The notes under the pieces were generated by a model. It made no database searches. It was not told the DNA's origin and was given only the letters and a program-made list of their open reading frames with translations. Positions 52,945-61,849 of a stretch of DNA of 64,000 bases are shown in pieces. Origin of the DNA: Herbiconiux oxytropis (GTDB lineage Bacteria > Actinomycetota > Actinomycetes > Actinomycetales > Microbacteriaceae); NCBI RefSeq assembly GCF_024979315.1, contig NZ_JANLCK010000004.1, positions 124,001 through 188,000 of the forward strand, given 5' to 3'. The position numbers were made by a program, and so were the translations under genes. Numbering within the stretch: position 1 is the stretch's first letter; each line of letters starts with the position of its first letter.

Positions 52945-55203
52945 CAGCCGTGCGATCGTGCGATCGCGCGCGGTGGCCTCGGCCTCGAGGGCTCCGATCA
53001 CCGTTCGGAGATCGTCGGCGAGTCCGGAACGGGTCGCGTCGTCGGCCGATCCTGGCCGGGCGTACTGCTCCCACTCCACGCCGCGCCAGAGACGCGCGAG
53101 CGGCTCTTCCGGCACGAGGTGGTCGCCGGCGAGCCTGGTCGCGAGGTCGTCCAGGGTGTCCCCCGCCGAGCGCTGCACCCGCAGGTCGTCCAGGGTGTCC
53201 TCCAGCTCGATCCACGCGAGGGTCGCGGGCAGTCCGGTCGAGGCCAGCTCGCGCACCCTGCGGGCGCGTCGTGCCCGGCGCAGCAGCAGAGGCGCCAGCA
53301 CGATCAGAGCGATGCCGCCGAGCACGGCGAGGAAGGTGCCCCAGCCGCGCACCTGGGCGAGCACCGCCTGCTCCGCCGTGGCGGTCGCCGGGGCGTCCTG
53401 CTCGGTGTCGGGGCGTTCGGCCGGGTCGGTGGTCTCGGTCTCCGGGGCCTCGGCCGCGGCGCCCGGGTTGCCGGCGTCGGACTGCGCGTAGTCGGGCAGG
53501 CTGTAGTCGGGAGGTGTGAAGTCGAGTCCGGGCGTGGGCTCGAACGGCAGCCAGCCCACCCCCTCGAAGTAGAGCTCCGGCCAGGAGTGCAGCTGGTCGG
53601 TGTAGACCTCGTAGAGCGCGCGGCCGCCCTCGGAGGTGCGATCTGCCGACTGACCGGGCGCATAGCCGATCGCGATCCGGGAGGGGATCCCGAGGGTGCG
53701 CGCCATGACCGCCATCGACGCCGCGTAGTGCACGCAGTAGCCTTCTTTCGCGGCGAGGAAGGCCGGGATCATCTGGGCATTCCCGCCCTCGTAGGCCGTG
53801 GCATCCGGGGCGGTGAGCGTGTACGAGAACGCATCGGAGCGGAAGTACTCCTGCAGCGCGACGGCCTGGTCGTAGTTGGTGGCAGCACCCGCCGTGACGG
53901 CCGCGGCGGTCTGCGCCACGATCGGGTCGAGGCCCGTGGGCACCTCGAGGAACCGGTCGAAGCCGTCCGGCACGATGCCGCCCGCGTCGGCGAGCTGCTG
54001 GGCGGTGGGCTGGATGTCGAGGCCCGTGACCTCGTAGTTGAGGCCCTGGGTGTCTCCCCGCAGCTCCGTGACGGTGAAGCTGCCGGGTGACAGCATCCAC
54101 GTGCCGATGAGCTCGTCGACCTGCTGGGTGGGATACGGCAGCGGGAGCCAGTCGCTGCGGAGGCCGGCGATCGACACGGTGGTGGCCTGCGCGGTGACCG
54201 GCACGTCCGGAGCAAGGCCCTGGGGGGTGCCGAAGGGCCCTCCCCGGTAGCGATCGGCTTGGTAGGGCCGCTCGGGCTGCCAGGTGTCGGTGGAGAAGTC
54301 GGCGAGGTTGACCATCTTGAGGTAGAGGCCGTCCTCCGCGTCGGTGGAGTAGGTGAGCGAGAGCATGGGGTCGCTCCGGCGGAGATCGCGGCCCAGCTGG
54401 ATGGTCGGGTCGACTCCGCTGGAGTAGACCGACGGGAAGCGGCTGGACGACCCGTCGTCGGCGAGCGACTCCGCGGTCAGTCCCGGAACGACGGCCGGGA
54501 GCGCGATCATGGCGGCGAGGGCGCCGGCGCCGACCGCGACGGCGAGCCCCGGGTTGCGCCCGCCGCGCCCTGGCCGAGGGGCTCGGCCGATCCGGGAACT
54601 GCACCAGATCACGAGGAGGAAGGCCGCGGCGGTCAGCACGTAGAGGAGCAGATCGGGAGTGCCTTCGGTGATCAGCGGGGTGACCGCGAGCAGGGCGAGC
54701 GGTCCCACGCCCGCCAGCACCGGCGTGCGCAGTCCGCTCGCGAGCTCGTCGGAGATGATGGCGATGAGTCCGACGGCCATGACGAGCAGCTGTGTGATCG
54801 GCCCCTCCGCGATCGCCGGCGACTCCTGCTCGGCGATGGAGAAGCGCGCATCCGCGAGGTCGGCCGCGATGTCGCGGAGCGTGTCGAAGGTCGGCACCAC
54901 GAACCACAGGGTGTCGACCGCGTACAGGAGGATGACGAGGGCTCCCCAGACGATGGCGGAGACCGCGACGACGGTGATCTCGGGCGCCCCCCTGTCTCGC
55001 AGCACGGCCGAGACGCCGAGCACTGCCACGATCATCGCCATGGCGGCGAACCACCAGGTGACGCCTTGGAGGAGCGGGGCGAGCCCGCTGAGGGCGATCC
55101 CGAGGCAGAGGGCGACGGCCAGCGTGCTCAGCCACGCACCGCGGCGCTCAGCGGCCCGCGCGCCGAAGCGCGCGGCCATGCCCGGTCGGCCTGTCGCGCT
55201 CAT
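52882..55203 (-). CDS. TgpA-like transglutaminase membrane protein
   Basis: 773 aa. The N-terminal region (about 20-230) has about six or seven membrane helices and is followed by an extracytoplasmic transglutaminase-like domain. That domain has the catalytic Cys in KEGYCVHYAASMAVMARTLGIP (about 487) and the His in LHSWPELYFEG (about 533), followed by GWLPFEPTP. One more helix (about 620-640) and a cytoplasmic DUF4129-like tail end the protein. It is the last gene of the MoxR-DUF58-transglutaminase chain. It overlaps the convergent PadR gene by 63 bp. Confidence 0.9.
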   Translation of the reverse strand: MSATGRPGMAARFGARAAERRGAWLSTLAVALCLGIALSGLAPLLQGVTWWFAAMAMIVAVLGVSAVLRDRGAPEITVVAVSAIVWGALVILLYAVDTLWFVVPTFDTLRDIAADLADARFSIAEQESPAIAEGPITQLLVMAVGLIAIISDELASGLRTPVLAGVGPLALLAVTPLITEGTPDLLLYVLTAAAFLLVIWCSSRIGRAPRPGRGGRNPGLAVAVGAGALAAMIALPAVVPGLTAESLADDGSSSRFPSVYSSGVDPTIQLGRDLRRSDPMLSLTYSTDAEDGLYLKMVNLADFSTDTWQPERPYQADRYRGGPFGTPQGLAPDVPVTAQATTVSIAGLRSDWLPLPYPTQQVDELIGTWMLSPGSFTVTELRGDTQGLNYEVTGLDIQPTAQQLADAGGIVPDGFDRFLEVPTGLDPIVAQTAAAVTAGAATNYDQAVALQEYFRSDAFSYTLTAPDATAYEGGNAQMIPAFLAAKEGYCVHYAASMAVMARTLGIPSRIAIGYAPGQSADRTSEGGRALYEVYTDQLHSWPELYFEGVGWLPFEPTPGLDFTPPDYSLPDYAQSDAGNPGAAAEAPETETTDPAERPDTEQDAPATATAEQAVLAQVRGWGTFLAVLGGIALIVLAPLLLRRARRARRVRELASTGLPATLAWIELEDTLDDLRVQRSAGDTLDDLATRLAGDHLVPEEPLARLWRGVEWEQYARPGSADDATRSGLADDLRTVIGALEAEATARDRTIARLLPVSLLRRRRSPTPAGALVP

Positions 55204-56528
55204 CCGAGCCCCCTTGCGTCGCCGAGCGCCTTCCAGAGGGCCGTGAGCCGCTCGTAGGGTCCGGCCTCGACCACGGTCCAGCCTGATCCGCGGAGTTCTG
55301 CGGCGACGGCGGGGTCGCGCTGCTCGCCCACCACGAAGGCGACGGCGTGCGACGACATGGTCGCGAGGTCACGGATGCGTGCGGCCGCTCCGGAGGCGCC
55401 GGAGACCACGGCGAACACCGGCGGCGCATCGGGTGAGGTGAGTGCGGCCTCCTCGACCGCGATCCTGAACGCGATCGGATCCTCGGCGGTGCCGGGTTCC
55501 GCCCAGGCGAGATCCTGCACCACCCGCTGCGCGCCGAAGGGCGCCGTCTGCACTTCGGCGACGTCTGAAGCACCCGTCGCCACCCCCGTGCGGGCGGCGG
55601 CTCCGATCATCCGCACGCCGAAGCCCTCGTTCATGAGGTGCAGAGCGATCGACGCGGCGGTGCTCACCGCCCACTCGAACGAGTCGTCGATGAGGGCACG
55701 GCGCGCCCGGCGCCCGGCCCCCGCGGTGACCTGCGCGGCGCCCGGCACGGCGAACGAGGCCGGATCGAGCACGATCACCGCATCCTGGTCGTTGCGCTGG
55801 TCGTCTTGTCGCACCATGAGCTCGCCGTGCTTCGCGGTAGCGGGCCAGTGCACGCGGCGCATCGAGTCGCCGGGCAGGTACTTGCGGGCGATGACGTCCT
55901 GCTCCCCCGCGCCGACGAGGCGCCGCGAGACCTGCTCGGCGCCGTCGCCGGAGGACAGCCGCAGGTCGATCCGCGCGAGCTCGTAGACCGTCGGAGTCAC
56001 GAGCACGACGTCGCTGCCGCCGAGCTCGGCCCTGCGCACGGCGCAGCCGAAGGGATCGGAGAGCGTCACCTCGAACGGGCCGATGCGGTGCGCACCGCGC
56101 ACCCGGGTGTCGAGGTCGTAGCGCAGCACGTTCAGCCCGGGCTCGTCGAGGGTGGCGGAGGCGTAGCCGGGCAGCACCGGCAGAGGGGCGGGGCGGGAGG
56201 GGCGGAGGGGCGATGCGGCGTGCTCGGTCCAGACGCCCGCCGGGGTGCGAACCCGGCCCCAGTTCTGCAGATAGAGGGCCACGGAGATCCGCTGGTCGAC
56301 CACGCCCGACTCGGGATCGAATCGGCGGCGCACGGTCACCGCGAGGCGGCGGAGCGCCACCCAGGCGAGCGAGAACACCGGGACCGCGATCAGGAAGCAG
56401 GCGAGATACGCGAGCTCCTGGCGCCGCAGCACCTGGGTGAGCACGAAGACGACCACGGCGGCGGCCACGAGACCCCAGCCCCGAGCGGTGAGGCGCGCCC
56501 AGCCCCGTCGATGCGGGCGGGCCGTCAT
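55200..56528 (-). CDS. DUF58 domain protein
   Basis: 442 aa. Two N-terminal membrane helices (about 18-35 and 40-58) are followed by a beta-sandwich region and the DUF58 (von Willebrand A-like) domain, with the signature DSMRRVHWPATAKHGELMVR (about 219-238). DUF58 proteins form cell-surface or membrane assembly units with MoxR ATPases. ATG start overlaps the moxR stop (ATGA), and its own stop overlaps the transglutaminase start the same way. Confidence 0.9.
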   Translation of the reverse strand: MTARPHRRGWARLTARGWGLVAAAVVVFVLTQVLRRQELAYLACFLIAVPVFSLAWVALRRLAVTVRRRFDPESGVVDQRISVALYLQNWGRVRTPAGVWTEHAASPLRPSRPAPLPVLPGYASATLDEPGLNVLRYDLDTRVRGAHRIGPFEVTLSDPFGCAVRRAELGGSDVVLVTPTVYELARIDLRLSSGDGAEQVSRRLVGAGEQDVIARKYLPGDSMRRVHWPATAKHGELMVRQDDQRNDQDAVIVLDPASFAVPGAAQVTAGAGRRARRALIDDSFEWAVSTAASIALHLMNEGFGVRMIGAAARTGVATGASDVAEVQTAPFGAQRVVQDLAWAEPGTAEDPIAFRIAVEEAALTSPDAPPVFAVVSGASGAAARIRDLATMSSHAVAFVVGEQRDPAVAAELRGSGWTVVEAGPYERLTALWKALGDARGLG

Positions 56529-57583
56529 GCCGAGCGGGAGCGGGTGAGCGGCACGGGCGTGGCGGCGATGATGCCCCGCAGCGCCTCGGCGATCGCCTGG
56601 GTGCCGCCGCCGCGCGCATCCCCGGCCGCGCGCCGGGTGGCGACGATCCGGTGGGCGAGCACGGGCACGACCAGCTGGTTGACGTCGTCTGGCACCACGA
56701 ACTCCCGGCCGTTCAGGGCGGCGAGCACCTTGGCGGCGCGCACGAGGTGCAGGGTTCCGCGGGGGCTCGCGCCGAGGCGGAACTCGGGGTGGGTGCGGGT
56801 GGCCTGCACGAGCGACACGACGTACGACTCCACGGCGCGGCTGACGTAGATGGCACGCGCCGTGGCGATCAGCTCGGCGAGACGGGTCTTGTCGACCACC
56901 GCGGTGAGGCGATCGAGCGGGCTCTGGGTCTCGCGGTGGTGCAGCATCGAGAGCTCCGCCGCGGCATCCGGGTAGCCCATCGAGAGCCGGGCCATGAAGC
57001 GGTCGCGCTGGGCCTCGGGGAGGGCGTAGGTGCCCTCCATCTCGATCGGGTTCTGGGTGGCCACGACGATGAAGGGCGGCTCGAGCGGATGCGTGGTGCC
57101 GTCGACCGAGACCTGGCCCTCCTCCATGCACTCCAGCAGGGCGGACTGGGTCTTCGGCGAAGCGCGGTTGATCTCGTCGGCGATCACGATGTTGGCGAAC
57201 ACGGCGCCGCGCTTGAACTCGAAGGCGTGGTCGCTCTGGTTGTAGATCGAGACACCGGTGACGTCCGAGGGCAGCAGGTCGGGCGTGAACTGGATCCGGC
57301 TCACCGTGCAGCCGACGCTCGTGGCGAGGGCCTTGGCGAGGGTGGTCTTGCCGACACCCGGCACGTCCTCCACGAGAAGATGACCTTCGGCGATGAGCAC
57401 GATCAGGGCGAGGGTGGCCGCCTCGGTCTTGCCGTCGATGACGCTCTCGAGGTTGGCCAGGATGGCCCCGGTGTGCTCACCGAACTCCTCGAGGGTCAGT
57501 GGAGCGGTGCGCCCTGGCTGGCCGGGCTGCCCGTGCTGGCCGGTGCGCTCCGGCGCGGGGGCATGGGCTTGTTCGGGGGTCAT
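56525..57583 (-). CDS. MoxR family AAA+ ATPase
   Basis: 352-aa AAA+ chaperone ATPase. Walker A is EDVPGVGKTTLAKAL (72-86), Walker B is IVIADEINRA (about 130), and sensor motifs include TQNPIEMEGTYALPEAQRDRF. It has a Gln/Pro-rich N-terminus of about 28 residues. MoxR proteins are thought to assist insertion of metals or folding of von Willebrand-type partners, here the DUF58 protein. Coupled by 4-nt overlaps to the genes on both sides. Confidence 0.93.
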   Translation of the reverse strand: MTPEQAHAPAPERTGQHGQPGQPGRTAPLTLEEFGEHTGAILANLESVIDGKTEAATLALIVLIAEGHLLVEDVPGVGKTTLAKALATSVGCTVSRIQFTPDLLPSDVTGVSIYNQSDHAFEFKRGAVFANIVIADEINRASPKTQSALLECMEEGQVSVDGTTHPLEPPFIVVATQNPIEMEGTYALPEAQRDRFMARLSMGYPDAAAELSMLHHRETQSPLDRLTAVVDKTRLAELIATARAIYVSRAVESYVVSLVQATRTHPEFRLGASPRGTLHLVRAAKVLAALNGREFVVPDDVNQLVVPVLAHRIVATRRAAGDARGGGTQAIAEALRGIIAATPVPLTRSRSA

Positions 57584-58002
57584 GGGCGGCGCTCCCAACG
57601 TGCGGCGAGGAGGAACAGGGTTCCGATGAGGGCGGCGAGGCCCACGGCGATGAGCCAGGGCGACACCTGGGTCACGATGACCAGGATCAGGTAGTCGGGT
57701 GTGATTTCGCTGGATCCGGAGCGGTCGAAGCCGAGCACGAGGCTGTTGATGCCGGCGATGCCGACTGCGAGGAGCAGCACGCTCACGATCCAGATGGTCA
57801 CGACGAACCGGTCGACGAGAGGGCGCGGGCGCCTCGCAGCCGCGGAGCCCTCGCCTGTCGGCCGCGCGGAGGGCGACACCCCGGGCTCGAGGCCGAGCCG
57901 CTGGAGTCCCCCGCCGTCGTCCGCCTCCGTGAACCCCGGCTGGAACGCCGCGTCGAAGCGCGAGTCGAAGCCCTCCTGCATCCTGCCGTCCGAGTTGCGC
58001 AC
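57580..58002 (-). CDS. small two-helix membrane protein at the head of the moxR chain
   Basis: 140 aa. A hydrophilic N-terminal half (1-62) precedes two membrane helices (about 66-90 and 105-133). I recognise no family. GTG start at 58002; its stop overlaps the moxR start (ATGA), so it belongs to the chain and may be a membrane partner of MoxR/DUF58. It is divergent from the glutaminase gene. Confidence 0.75.
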   Translation of the reverse strand: MRNSDGRMQEGFDSRFDAAFQPGFTEADDGGGLQRLGLEPGVSPSARPTGEGSAAARRPRPLVDRFVVTIWIVSVLLLAVGIAGINSLVLGFDRSGSSEITPDYLILVIVTQVSPWLIAVGLAALIGTLFLLAARWERRP

Positions 58003-58112
58003 CGTGCTCCTGCCGCATCGCGATGAGTCTTCAGCCTATTCGGAGCCCGGCCCGGCTGCGACTGCCCGGCCGCGCCGATCCGCACTCGGGGCGCCTGTGT
58101 CAGGCTGAGCGG

Positions 58113-59045
58113 ATGAGCCGATCCGCCGACCCCCGCCGCTACGACCTGCAGCAGCTCCGAGCCCGCGTGCTCTCCGAGCACGGCGGTGAGGTCGACGACA
58201 GCATCCCGCAGCTGGCAGACGCCGATCCGGGGCTCTGCGGCATCGCGATCACGCTCCCCGACGGCACCGTGCGGGCCTCCGACGAGGCGGATTCGCTCGT
58301 CAGCATCCAATCGGCGGTGAAGCCGTTCCTGTTCGCGCTCGCCCTCGAGGACACCGGAGGCGAGGCGTTCGACCTCGTCGGCATCGAGCCGACCGGCGAG
58401 GCCTTCGACGCCCTCAAGCTCGAGACCGGGACCGGCCGGCCGCCGAACCCCATGGTCAACGCCGGAGCGCTGCTGACCGCCGCGCTCGTCGACGGCGATG
58501 ACGCCGGGTCCAGGAGCCGGCGCATCCTGCACGGACTGTCGGCCTTCGCCGCGCGGCGCCTCGAGACCGACGACGACGTGGCCCGCAGCGAGCACGCGCT
58601 CGGCGACCGCAACCACGCCCTCGCGCACCTGATGCGGGCCGAGGGCACGCTCGAGGTGAGCGCCGATGACACCGTGGAGGTCTACGCCCGTGCGTGTGCC
58701 GTGCTCGTCGATGCGGTCGCGCTCTCGGTCATGGGAGCGACGCTCGCGCTCGGCGGGGTGAACCCCGTCTCGGGCGAGCGGGTGGTCTCGGCGCGGGTGG
58801 CGCGCGACGTCGTCTCGGTGATGGCCACGTGCGGCGTCTACGACGGCTCGGGCCGGTGGATGCGGGCGGTCGGCGTCCCGGCCAAGTCGAGCGTCTCCGG
58901 GGCGATCGTGCTGTCCGCTCCCGGGCGCCTGGGCGCGGCCGTCGTCAGTCCGCCGCTCGACGAGCAGGGCACGAGCGTGCGCGGCCGCGTGGCGAGCGAG
59001 CTGCTGAGCTCAGCCCTCGGGCTGCACGCCTTCGGCGCGGAGTAG
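58113..59045 (+). CDS. glsA: glutaminase
   Basis: 310-aa serine-dependent glutaminase (beta-lactamase-like fold) converting glutamine to glutamate and ammonia. The active-site SxxK is Ser67-Lys70 in SIQSAVKPF. Other family marks are NPMVNAGAL (about 125) and GVPAKSSVSG (about 262). The start MSRSADPRRY lies 6 nt behind CAGGCT, a one-base variant of the leaderless -10 pattern. Confidence 0.93.
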   Translation: MSRSADPRRYDLQQLRARVLSEHGGEVDDSIPQLADADPGLCGIAITLPDGTVRASDEADSLVSIQSAVKPFLFALALEDTGGEAFDLVGIEPTGEAFDALKLETGTGRPPNPMVNAGALLTAALVDGDDAGSRSRRILHGLSAFAARRLETDDDVARSEHALGDRNHALAHLMRAEGTLEVSADDTVEVYARACAVLVDAVALSVMGATLALGGVNPVSGERVVSARVARDVVSVMATCGVYDGSGRWMRAVGVPAKSSVSGAIVLSAPGRLGAAVVSPPLDEQGTSVRGRVASELLSSALGLHAFGAE

Positions 59046-59050
59046 CCGGG

Positions 59051-59410
59051 TCAGCCCTTCGGCACGCGGAGGATCGACTCCATCTTCTTGCCGCGCCCCA
59101 CTTCGTCGACGAGCTTGTCCATGTAGCGGATCCTCTGCATCAGCGGGTCGTCGATCTCCTCGACCCGGATGCCGCAGATGAGCCCCGTGATGAGGGTCGC
59201 GTTCGGGTTCATGGCCGGCGCGTCGGCGAAGAACGCCTCGAGCGTGACCTCGTCGTCGAGAGCCGCTTGGAGCCCCGCCTCGTCGTAGCCCGTGAGCCAC
59301 CGGATGACCTCGTCGACCTCGGCGCGGGTGCGGCCCTTGCGCTCGGCCTTCGCGACGTAGTGGGGATGGATGGCGGCGAACGGCGTTCCGAAGATGCGGT
59401 GCCCGGCCAT
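59051..59410 (-). CDS. DUF2200 family protein
   Basis: 119-aa DUF2200 protein. The conserved HRIFGTPFAAIHPHYVAKAERKGR-type start (4-27), VIRWLTGY (about 36) and the end MQRIRYMDKLVDEVGRGKKM are diagnostic. Function unknown. It converges with glsA, 5 bp between stops; the CAT-anticodon tRNA lies just upstream on the same strand. Confidence 0.92.
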   Translation of the reverse strand: MAGHRIFGTPFAAIHPHYVAKAERKGRTRAEVDEVIRWLTGYDEAGLQAALDDEVTLEAFFADAPAMNPNATLITGLICGIRVEEIDDPLMQRIRYMDKLVDEVGRGKKMESILRVPKG

Positions 59411-59436
59411 GAGCGTCCTCCCTCTGCCTCGAGTCG

Positions 59437-59510
59437 TAGGGCGGACGGGACTTGAACCCGTGACCGACGGATTATGAGTCCGCTGCTCTGACCAGCTGAG
59501 CTACCGCCCC
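59437..59510 (-). tRNA. tRNA with CAT anticodon (Ile2 or Met)
   Basis: The cloverleaf reads acceptor GGGGCGG with CCGCCCT (first pair G-U), anticodon arm GCGGA-CTCATAA-TCCGT and T arm ACGGG-TTCAAGT-CCCGT. A CAT anticodon can be elongator Met or lysidine-modified Ile2. The TTCAAGT T-loop and overall look favour Ile2, but this is not certain. CCA is not encoded. Confidence 0.85.
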
Positions 59511-59541
59511 GTGCGGGCACCGCCGGAGCCGTGCCCGAGGA

Positions 59542-60858
59542 CTACGATACCCGGTCCGGTCCGGGCTTGGACCCGGGTGCCGACGGCGGCACCACGGCCG
59601 GATCGGTGACGGGCTCACCGCGGTAGAGGTGCTCGAAGGTGGTGAGGGTGCGCTGGATGTCGTGCGCCGCGACCACCGAGAGCGAGGCGTTCTTGAAGGT
59701 GTCGAGCTCGTCCTGCGGCAGGCGGAGGATGCGCTCGAGCTTGTCGGCCAGGTCCTGGGCGTCGCCGGGGGTGAAGAGGTAGCCGTTCTCGTCGTCGTGC
59801 ACGAGGTGCGGCAGTGCCATCGCGTCGGCCGCCACCACCGGGAGGCCGCTCGCGAGCGCCTCCATGGTGGCGATCGACTGCAGCTCGGCGATCGAGGGCA
59901 TCGCGAACACGCTCGAGCGCGTGTAGGCGCGCCGGAGCTCCTCCTCGGTGACGTAGCCGGTGAAGGTCGTGCGGTCGCCGATGCCGAGCTGCACGGCCAT
60001 GGCCTGCAGGTTCTTCAGCTGGTCGCCGCCGCCCACGATCTCGAGCTTCACGTCGAGATCGGCCGGAAGCAGCTGCACGGCCTTCAGCAGCACGTCGATC
60101 TGCTTCTCGCCCGCCACGCGGCCGACGAACAGGATGCGGTTCTCGCTCCGCGGGGTGAAGTCGGGCACGTAGTTGTCGACGTTGATGCCGCACGAGATGG
60201 CGTAGACGTTGCCGATGCCGGTGGCCTTCTCGAAGAAGTCGGCGGCCCGGCGGGTGGGCGCCGAGACGGCCTCGGCGCGGATGAAGGAGCGGCGCGCGGC
60301 CGCCCACGCCAGCCCGATCGCCCAGTTCTGCAGGAACTTGGGGATGCCGGTGAAGGCCAGCATGTTCTCGGGCATCACGTGGTTGGTGCCCACGATGCGG
60401 ATGCCGCGCTTCTTGGCCTCGTCGCTCAGCCCACGGCCGATGATGATGTGCGACTGGAAGTGCACGACGTCGGGCTTCACCTCGTCGATGATGCGGGCGC
60501 TGTTCTGCTTGATCCGCCACGGCAGGGCGAAGGTGAGCCAGTCGTGCGGGTACCAGCGCCAGCTGTAGAGCCGGTGCACGGTGATCTCCTGGCCGTCGTA
60601 GACCTCGGTGTGCGCCCCGGTGGGGAGCTTCGACGAGGGAGCCACCACGTGCACCTCGTGCCCGCGGGCGGCGAGGCCGGAGGCCAGGTGCTCGGCGAAG
60701 CGGGCCGAGCCGTTCACATCGGGCGAGAAGGTGTCGCCGCCGATCAGGATCCGCAGGGGCCGATCCGTGGTGCCCGGCGTCGAGTCGGCGCCGTCCTGGG
60801 GATTCGGAACACGGGAGTCTGTCAAACCGTCGTCTTTCTGGGTGTGGATCTGGGTCAC
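59542..60858 (-). CDS. GT4 family glycosyltransferase
   Basis: 438-aa GT-B fold, retaining glycosyltransferase of family GT4. The N-terminal domain has GGDTFSPDVNGSARFAEHLA-type acceptor motifs, and the C-terminal donor domain has FVGRVAGEKQIDVLLKA (about 243) and EALASGLPVVAAD (about 330). Acceptor unknown; similar proteins mannosylate or glucosylate lipids. The start is uncertain: GTG 60858 (MTQIHTQKDD) has no strong ribosome binding site, but a TAGGGT hexamer lies about 30 nt before it. Asp/Pro-rich ends flank the folded part. Confidence 0.85.
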   Translation of the reverse strand: MTQIHTQKDDGLTDSRVPNPQDGADSTPGTTDRPLRILIGGDTFSPDVNGSARFAEHLASGLAARGHEVHVVAPSSKLPTGAHTEVYDGQEITVHRLYSWRWYPHDWLTFALPWRIKQNSARIIDEVKPDVVHFQSHIIIGRGLSDEAKKRGIRIVGTNHVMPENMLAFTGIPKFLQNWAIGLAWAAARRSFIRAEAVSAPTRRAADFFEKATGIGNVYAISCGINVDNYVPDFTPRSENRILFVGRVAGEKQIDVLLKAVQLLPADLDVKLEIVGGGDQLKNLQAMAVQLGIGDRTTFTGYVTEEELRRAYTRSSVFAMPSIAELQSIATMEALASGLPVVAADAMALPHLVHDDENGYLFTPGDAQDLADKLERILRLPQDELDTFKNASLSVVAAHDIQRTLTTFEHLYRGEPVTDPAVVPPSAPGSKPGPDRVS

Positions 60859-60892
60859 CTGGTTGATTCGGGCGTCAGGTGAAGAACTTACC

Positions 60893-61807
60893 CTAGCGCT
60901 TGGCCTGAGGGTGGTAACGGGCCAGTCCGAACACGCCGAGTGTGGCGACCGCACCGAACACGAGGAACAGGATGCCGGCCCACAGCGGCGCCTGCGACGC
61001 CTCGCCGAGCACCAGGATGCCGATGCCCACGGCGACCAGCGGATCGACGACGGTCAGACCGGCGATCACCAGATCCGGCGGCCCGGAGGAGTAGGCGTTC
61101 TGCACGAAGTAGCCGCCGAGCGCGAACGCGGCGAGCAGCCCGATGAACGCCAGCACGGTGAGCCAGTCGAACTGCCCCTGGAACAGGCGCGAGATGAGCA
61201 CCTTCGCGAGCGTCGCCACGAAGCCGTAGAGCACGCCCGCGCCGATGATGTAGGCGATCGCCTTGAACCCCTTGCCGAGCACCACGAACGCCGCCGCGAA
61301 GACGACCAGCACGATCGCCAGGATGATCAGGATCGTGATGAGGTTGCCCGCCGTCACGGGCTTGTCGACGGCGGTGAACGCGGCCACGAGCACGAACAGT
61401 CCCACGCCGCCCACGCACAGCACGATCGAGATCACCGAACTGCGGTTGAGACTGACCTTGCTGATGCGGGAGTTGAGCACGGCCGTGATCACCAGGGCGA
61501 CCGCACCGAGCGGCTGCACCACGATGATGGGCGAGAAGCCGAGGCTCGTGAGCTGGAACACCACCGCGAGCCCGAGCATGAGGGTGCCGAGCACCCACGA
61601 GGGCCGGGCGAGCAGAGCGAACATCTGGCGGGCGTTCAGGCCCTTCGGCGACTCCCCCGTTGCGGCCTCGACCTTGGCGACGCCGCGGTGCTGGAACTGG
61701 GCCCCGAGGCTCAGGAAGACGGCGCCCACGAGAGCGATCGGGATGCCGATGAACTGCTTCGGATCGAGAGCGATCGGGTCGCTCAGCACGAGCAGTTCAG
61801 GATGCAC
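60893..61807 (-). CDS. DMT/EamA-like transporter
   Basis: 304-aa membrane protein of the drug/metabolite transporter type with about nine or ten helices. The first is FIGIPIALVGAVFLSLGAQF (about 13-32); others include VLGTLMLGLAVVFQLTSLGF and LVAVGIGILVLGE near the C-terminus. The motif FSPIIVVQPLGAVALVITAVL is typical of actinobacterial DMT members. Substrate unknown. GTG start 6 nt behind TACTGT. It is divergent from def, the two starts being 42 bp apart. Confidence 0.82.
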   Translation of the reverse strand: MHPELLVLSDPIALDPKQFIGIPIALVGAVFLSLGAQFQHRGVAKVEAATGESPKGLNARQMFALLARPSWVLGTLMLGLAVVFQLTSLGFSPIIVVQPLGAVALVITAVLNSRISKVSLNRSSVISIVLCVGGVGLFVLVAAFTAVDKPVTAGNLITILIILAIVLVVFAAAFVVLGKGFKAIAYIIGAGVLYGFVATLAKVLISRLFQGQFDWLTVLAFIGLLAAFALGGYFVQNAYSSGPPDLVIAGLTVVDPLVAVGIGILVLGEASQAPLWAGILFLVFGAVATLGVFGLARYHPQAKR

Positions 61808-61813
61808 TCGACG

Positions 61814-61819
61814 ACAGTA
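61814..61819 (-). promoter_or_regulatory. -10 element of the DMT gene, leaderless pattern
   Basis: TACTGT on the reverse strand is followed by 6 nt and the GTG at 61807. Confidence 0.45.
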
Positions 61820-61837
61820 CCCTCCCGCCGTCGTGGA

Positions 61838-61843
61838 TAGGCT
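61838..61843 (+). promoter_or_regulatory. -10 element of def, leaderless pattern
   Basis: TAGGCT is followed by 6 nt and the ATG at 61850. With the DMT promoter it forms a compact divergent pair. Confidence 0.5.
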
Positions 61844-61849
61844 TAGCGA

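Noticed and set aside
59437-59510. Firm assignment of the CAT-anticodon tRNA as initiator Met
   Set aside because: It lacks the three G-C pairs at the base of the anticodon stem typical of initiators; only Ile2 or elongator Met remain.
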